A stretch of 13,457 nt of DNA from Parasulfuritortus sp037446165 (lineage in GTDB: Bacteria > Pseudomonadota > Gammaproteobacteria > Burkholderiales > Thiobacillaceae), in assembly GCA_037446165.1 (NCBI GenBank), contig JBBIJC010000067.1, positions 1 through 13,457 on the forward strand, in the 5' to 3' direction. The first letter of the stretch is position 1. The number at the start of each line of letters is the position of its first letter. The position numbers were made by a program, and so were the translations under genes. Below are positions 12,644 through 13,457 of the stretch, one piece after another. The notes under the pieces are model-generated. The model saw nothing but the letters and a program-made list of their open reading frames with translations. It ran no database searches and was not told where the DNA came from.

Positions 12644-13457
12644 ATGTCTGTATCGCATATCCAGCCCAGTTCCTTACAGCAACAATCCGCCGGTTACGAA
12701 CACCTCACCACGTATTTTGACGAGCGTTATCAGATTGCCTGGGGCTATATGCACTCGGAGCCGCGGCCGTGTTTTACGCCGAAGCTTCTCGAAGAGTTGA
12801 TTGCCTGGTGTAACGCGTTGACGAAACAAATTGATGATCCACGACAGCCCGAAGTTAGTTATCAGGTTACAGCTTCGGCTGTTCCTGGAGTCTATAACCT
12901 TGGTGGTGATCTCGATCTGTTTCACAAGCTGATTCTGAACAAGGATCGTGACGGCCTGCTCAGTTACGGAAAGATCTGCATCACCCCGTTGTATCTAAAT
13001 GCGGTTCACCTGGATCGGCCAAACTTGAAAAGCATCTGTCTGGTGCAAGGCGATGCCCTAGGCGGGGGCTTTGAATGCGCCCTGTCAGGCAATGTGCTGA
13101 TTGCCGAGCGAGGCAGCAAGATGGGGTTCCCGGAGATCCTGTTCAACCTTTTCCCGGGAATGGGGGCTTTGACCTTGCTGGGGCGGCGCATCGGCATGGC
13201 CAAGGCGGAACAAATGATTCTGAGCGGCAATCTGTACCGTGCAGAAGAGCTTTACGAAATGGGCGTTGTCGACGTACTGGCCGAGCCGGGCGAGGGAACG
13301 CAGGCGGTCTACGACTATGTACGCAAGGACAGTCGCTCACGCAATGGCTCGCTCGCGCTACGTGCGGCGCGCGAACTGATCCAGCCGGTATCGTATGACG
13401 AATTGATGAGCATCACCGAAGTGTGGGTGGATGCCGCGCTACGGATCGAGCCGAAGG
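12644..13457 (+). CDS. rpfF: RpfF-like DSF synthase (crotonase family), 3' truncated by window
   Basis: Reading from 12644, 271 residues run to the window edge without a stop; the family is about 290 long, so only the tail is missing. It is a crotonase (enoyl-CoA hydratase/thioesterase fold). The segments VYNLGGDLDLF (83-93), ICLVQGDALGGGFECALSG (131-149) and GFPEILFNLFPGMGA (161-175) are diagnostic of RpfF. Glutamates E144 and E164 are 20 residues apart, exactly as the two catalytic glutamates E141 and E161 of Xanthomonas RpfF. RpfF makes cis-2-unsaturated fatty-acid signals (DSF/BDSF) from acyl-ACP for quorum sensing. The first 400 bases use more AT-ending codons (TTA, CTA, AGT, GTT) than the neighbours, hinting at a different origin. 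No rpfC or rpfG is visible; the next gene lies outside. Confidence 0.88.
   Translation, partial: MSVSHIQPSSLQQQSAGYEHLTTYFDERYQIAWGYMHSEPRPCFTPKLLEELIAWCNALTKQIDDPRQPEVSYQVTASAVPGVYNLGGDLDLFHKLILNKDRDGLLSYGKICITPLYLNAVHLDRPNLKSICLVQGDALGGGFECALSGNVLIAERGSKMGFPEILFNLFPGMGALTLLGRRIGMAKAEQMILSGNLYRAEELYEMGVVDVLAEPGEGTQAVYDYVRKDSRSRNGSLALRAARELIQPVSYDELMSITEVWVDAALRIEPK

Overview
The window is GC-rich (roughly 65% by eye) and almost fully coding. Protein content points to a betaproteobacterium, probably of the Nitrosomonadales/Thiobacillus-like or Rhodocyclales-like groups. The clues are the DksA with degenerate zinc-finger and Lys/Ala/Pro-rich N-terminal arm, the RegB/RegA-type pair, HslV, the style of LipA, and an RpfF-type crotonase. 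This placement is an inference from protein style; no rRNA is present to confirm it. No stretch above 300 bases lacks a gene. I saw no tRNA, CRISPR array, insertion sequence or prophage.

Layout. (1) 1-2429, copper and redox control: a symmetrical terminator (33-68), a PCu(A)C copper chaperone on the minus strand, and a divergent RegB/PrrB-type sensor kinase with its RegA/PrrA-type regulator (ATGA overlap). A sequence matching the PrrA half-site pattern GCGNC-N5-GNCGC (601-615) sits between them. (2) 2442-4144, minus: a STAS-domain protein overlapping hslV by four bases. No hslU follows in this window. (3) 4213-8220, minus: a five-gene zinc-uptake operon read in the order LIV-1-like ZIP transporter, DUF2796 periplasmic metal-binding protein, ABC ATPase, FtsX/MacB-type permease, DUF3299 protein. 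Its promoter (-35 TTGCAA, 17 bp, -10 TATCAT) carries two copies of the dyad TGCAAC-N3-GTTGC[A/G], one covering the -35 and one covering the start site. (4) 8221-9379, minus: a small unknown membrane protein, YidD and a Zur-like Fur-family regulator, each overlapping the next. (5) 9431-11578, minus: DksA with a 215-residue histone H1-like arm and no intact zinc finger, preceded by a COG0523 (CobW/ZNG1-type) GTPase. (6) 11616-13457, plus: lipoate synthase lipA, then an RpfF-like DSF synthase cut by the window edge.

The most coherent story is zinc homeostasis from 4213 to 11578. A putative Zur sits next to an operator-controlled importer operon, a zinc-metallochaperone-type GTPase and a DksA that does not need zinc. 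The DUF2796-ABC-DUF3299 core resembles what I recall of the Vibrio cholerae Zrg zinc system. Here it is led by a ZIP permease and controlled by an operator unlike the classical AT-rich gammaproteobacterial Zur box. This combination is my best candidate for an under-described system. A second story is the copper chaperone next to a RegBA-type pair whose kinase has Met in place of the redox cysteine.
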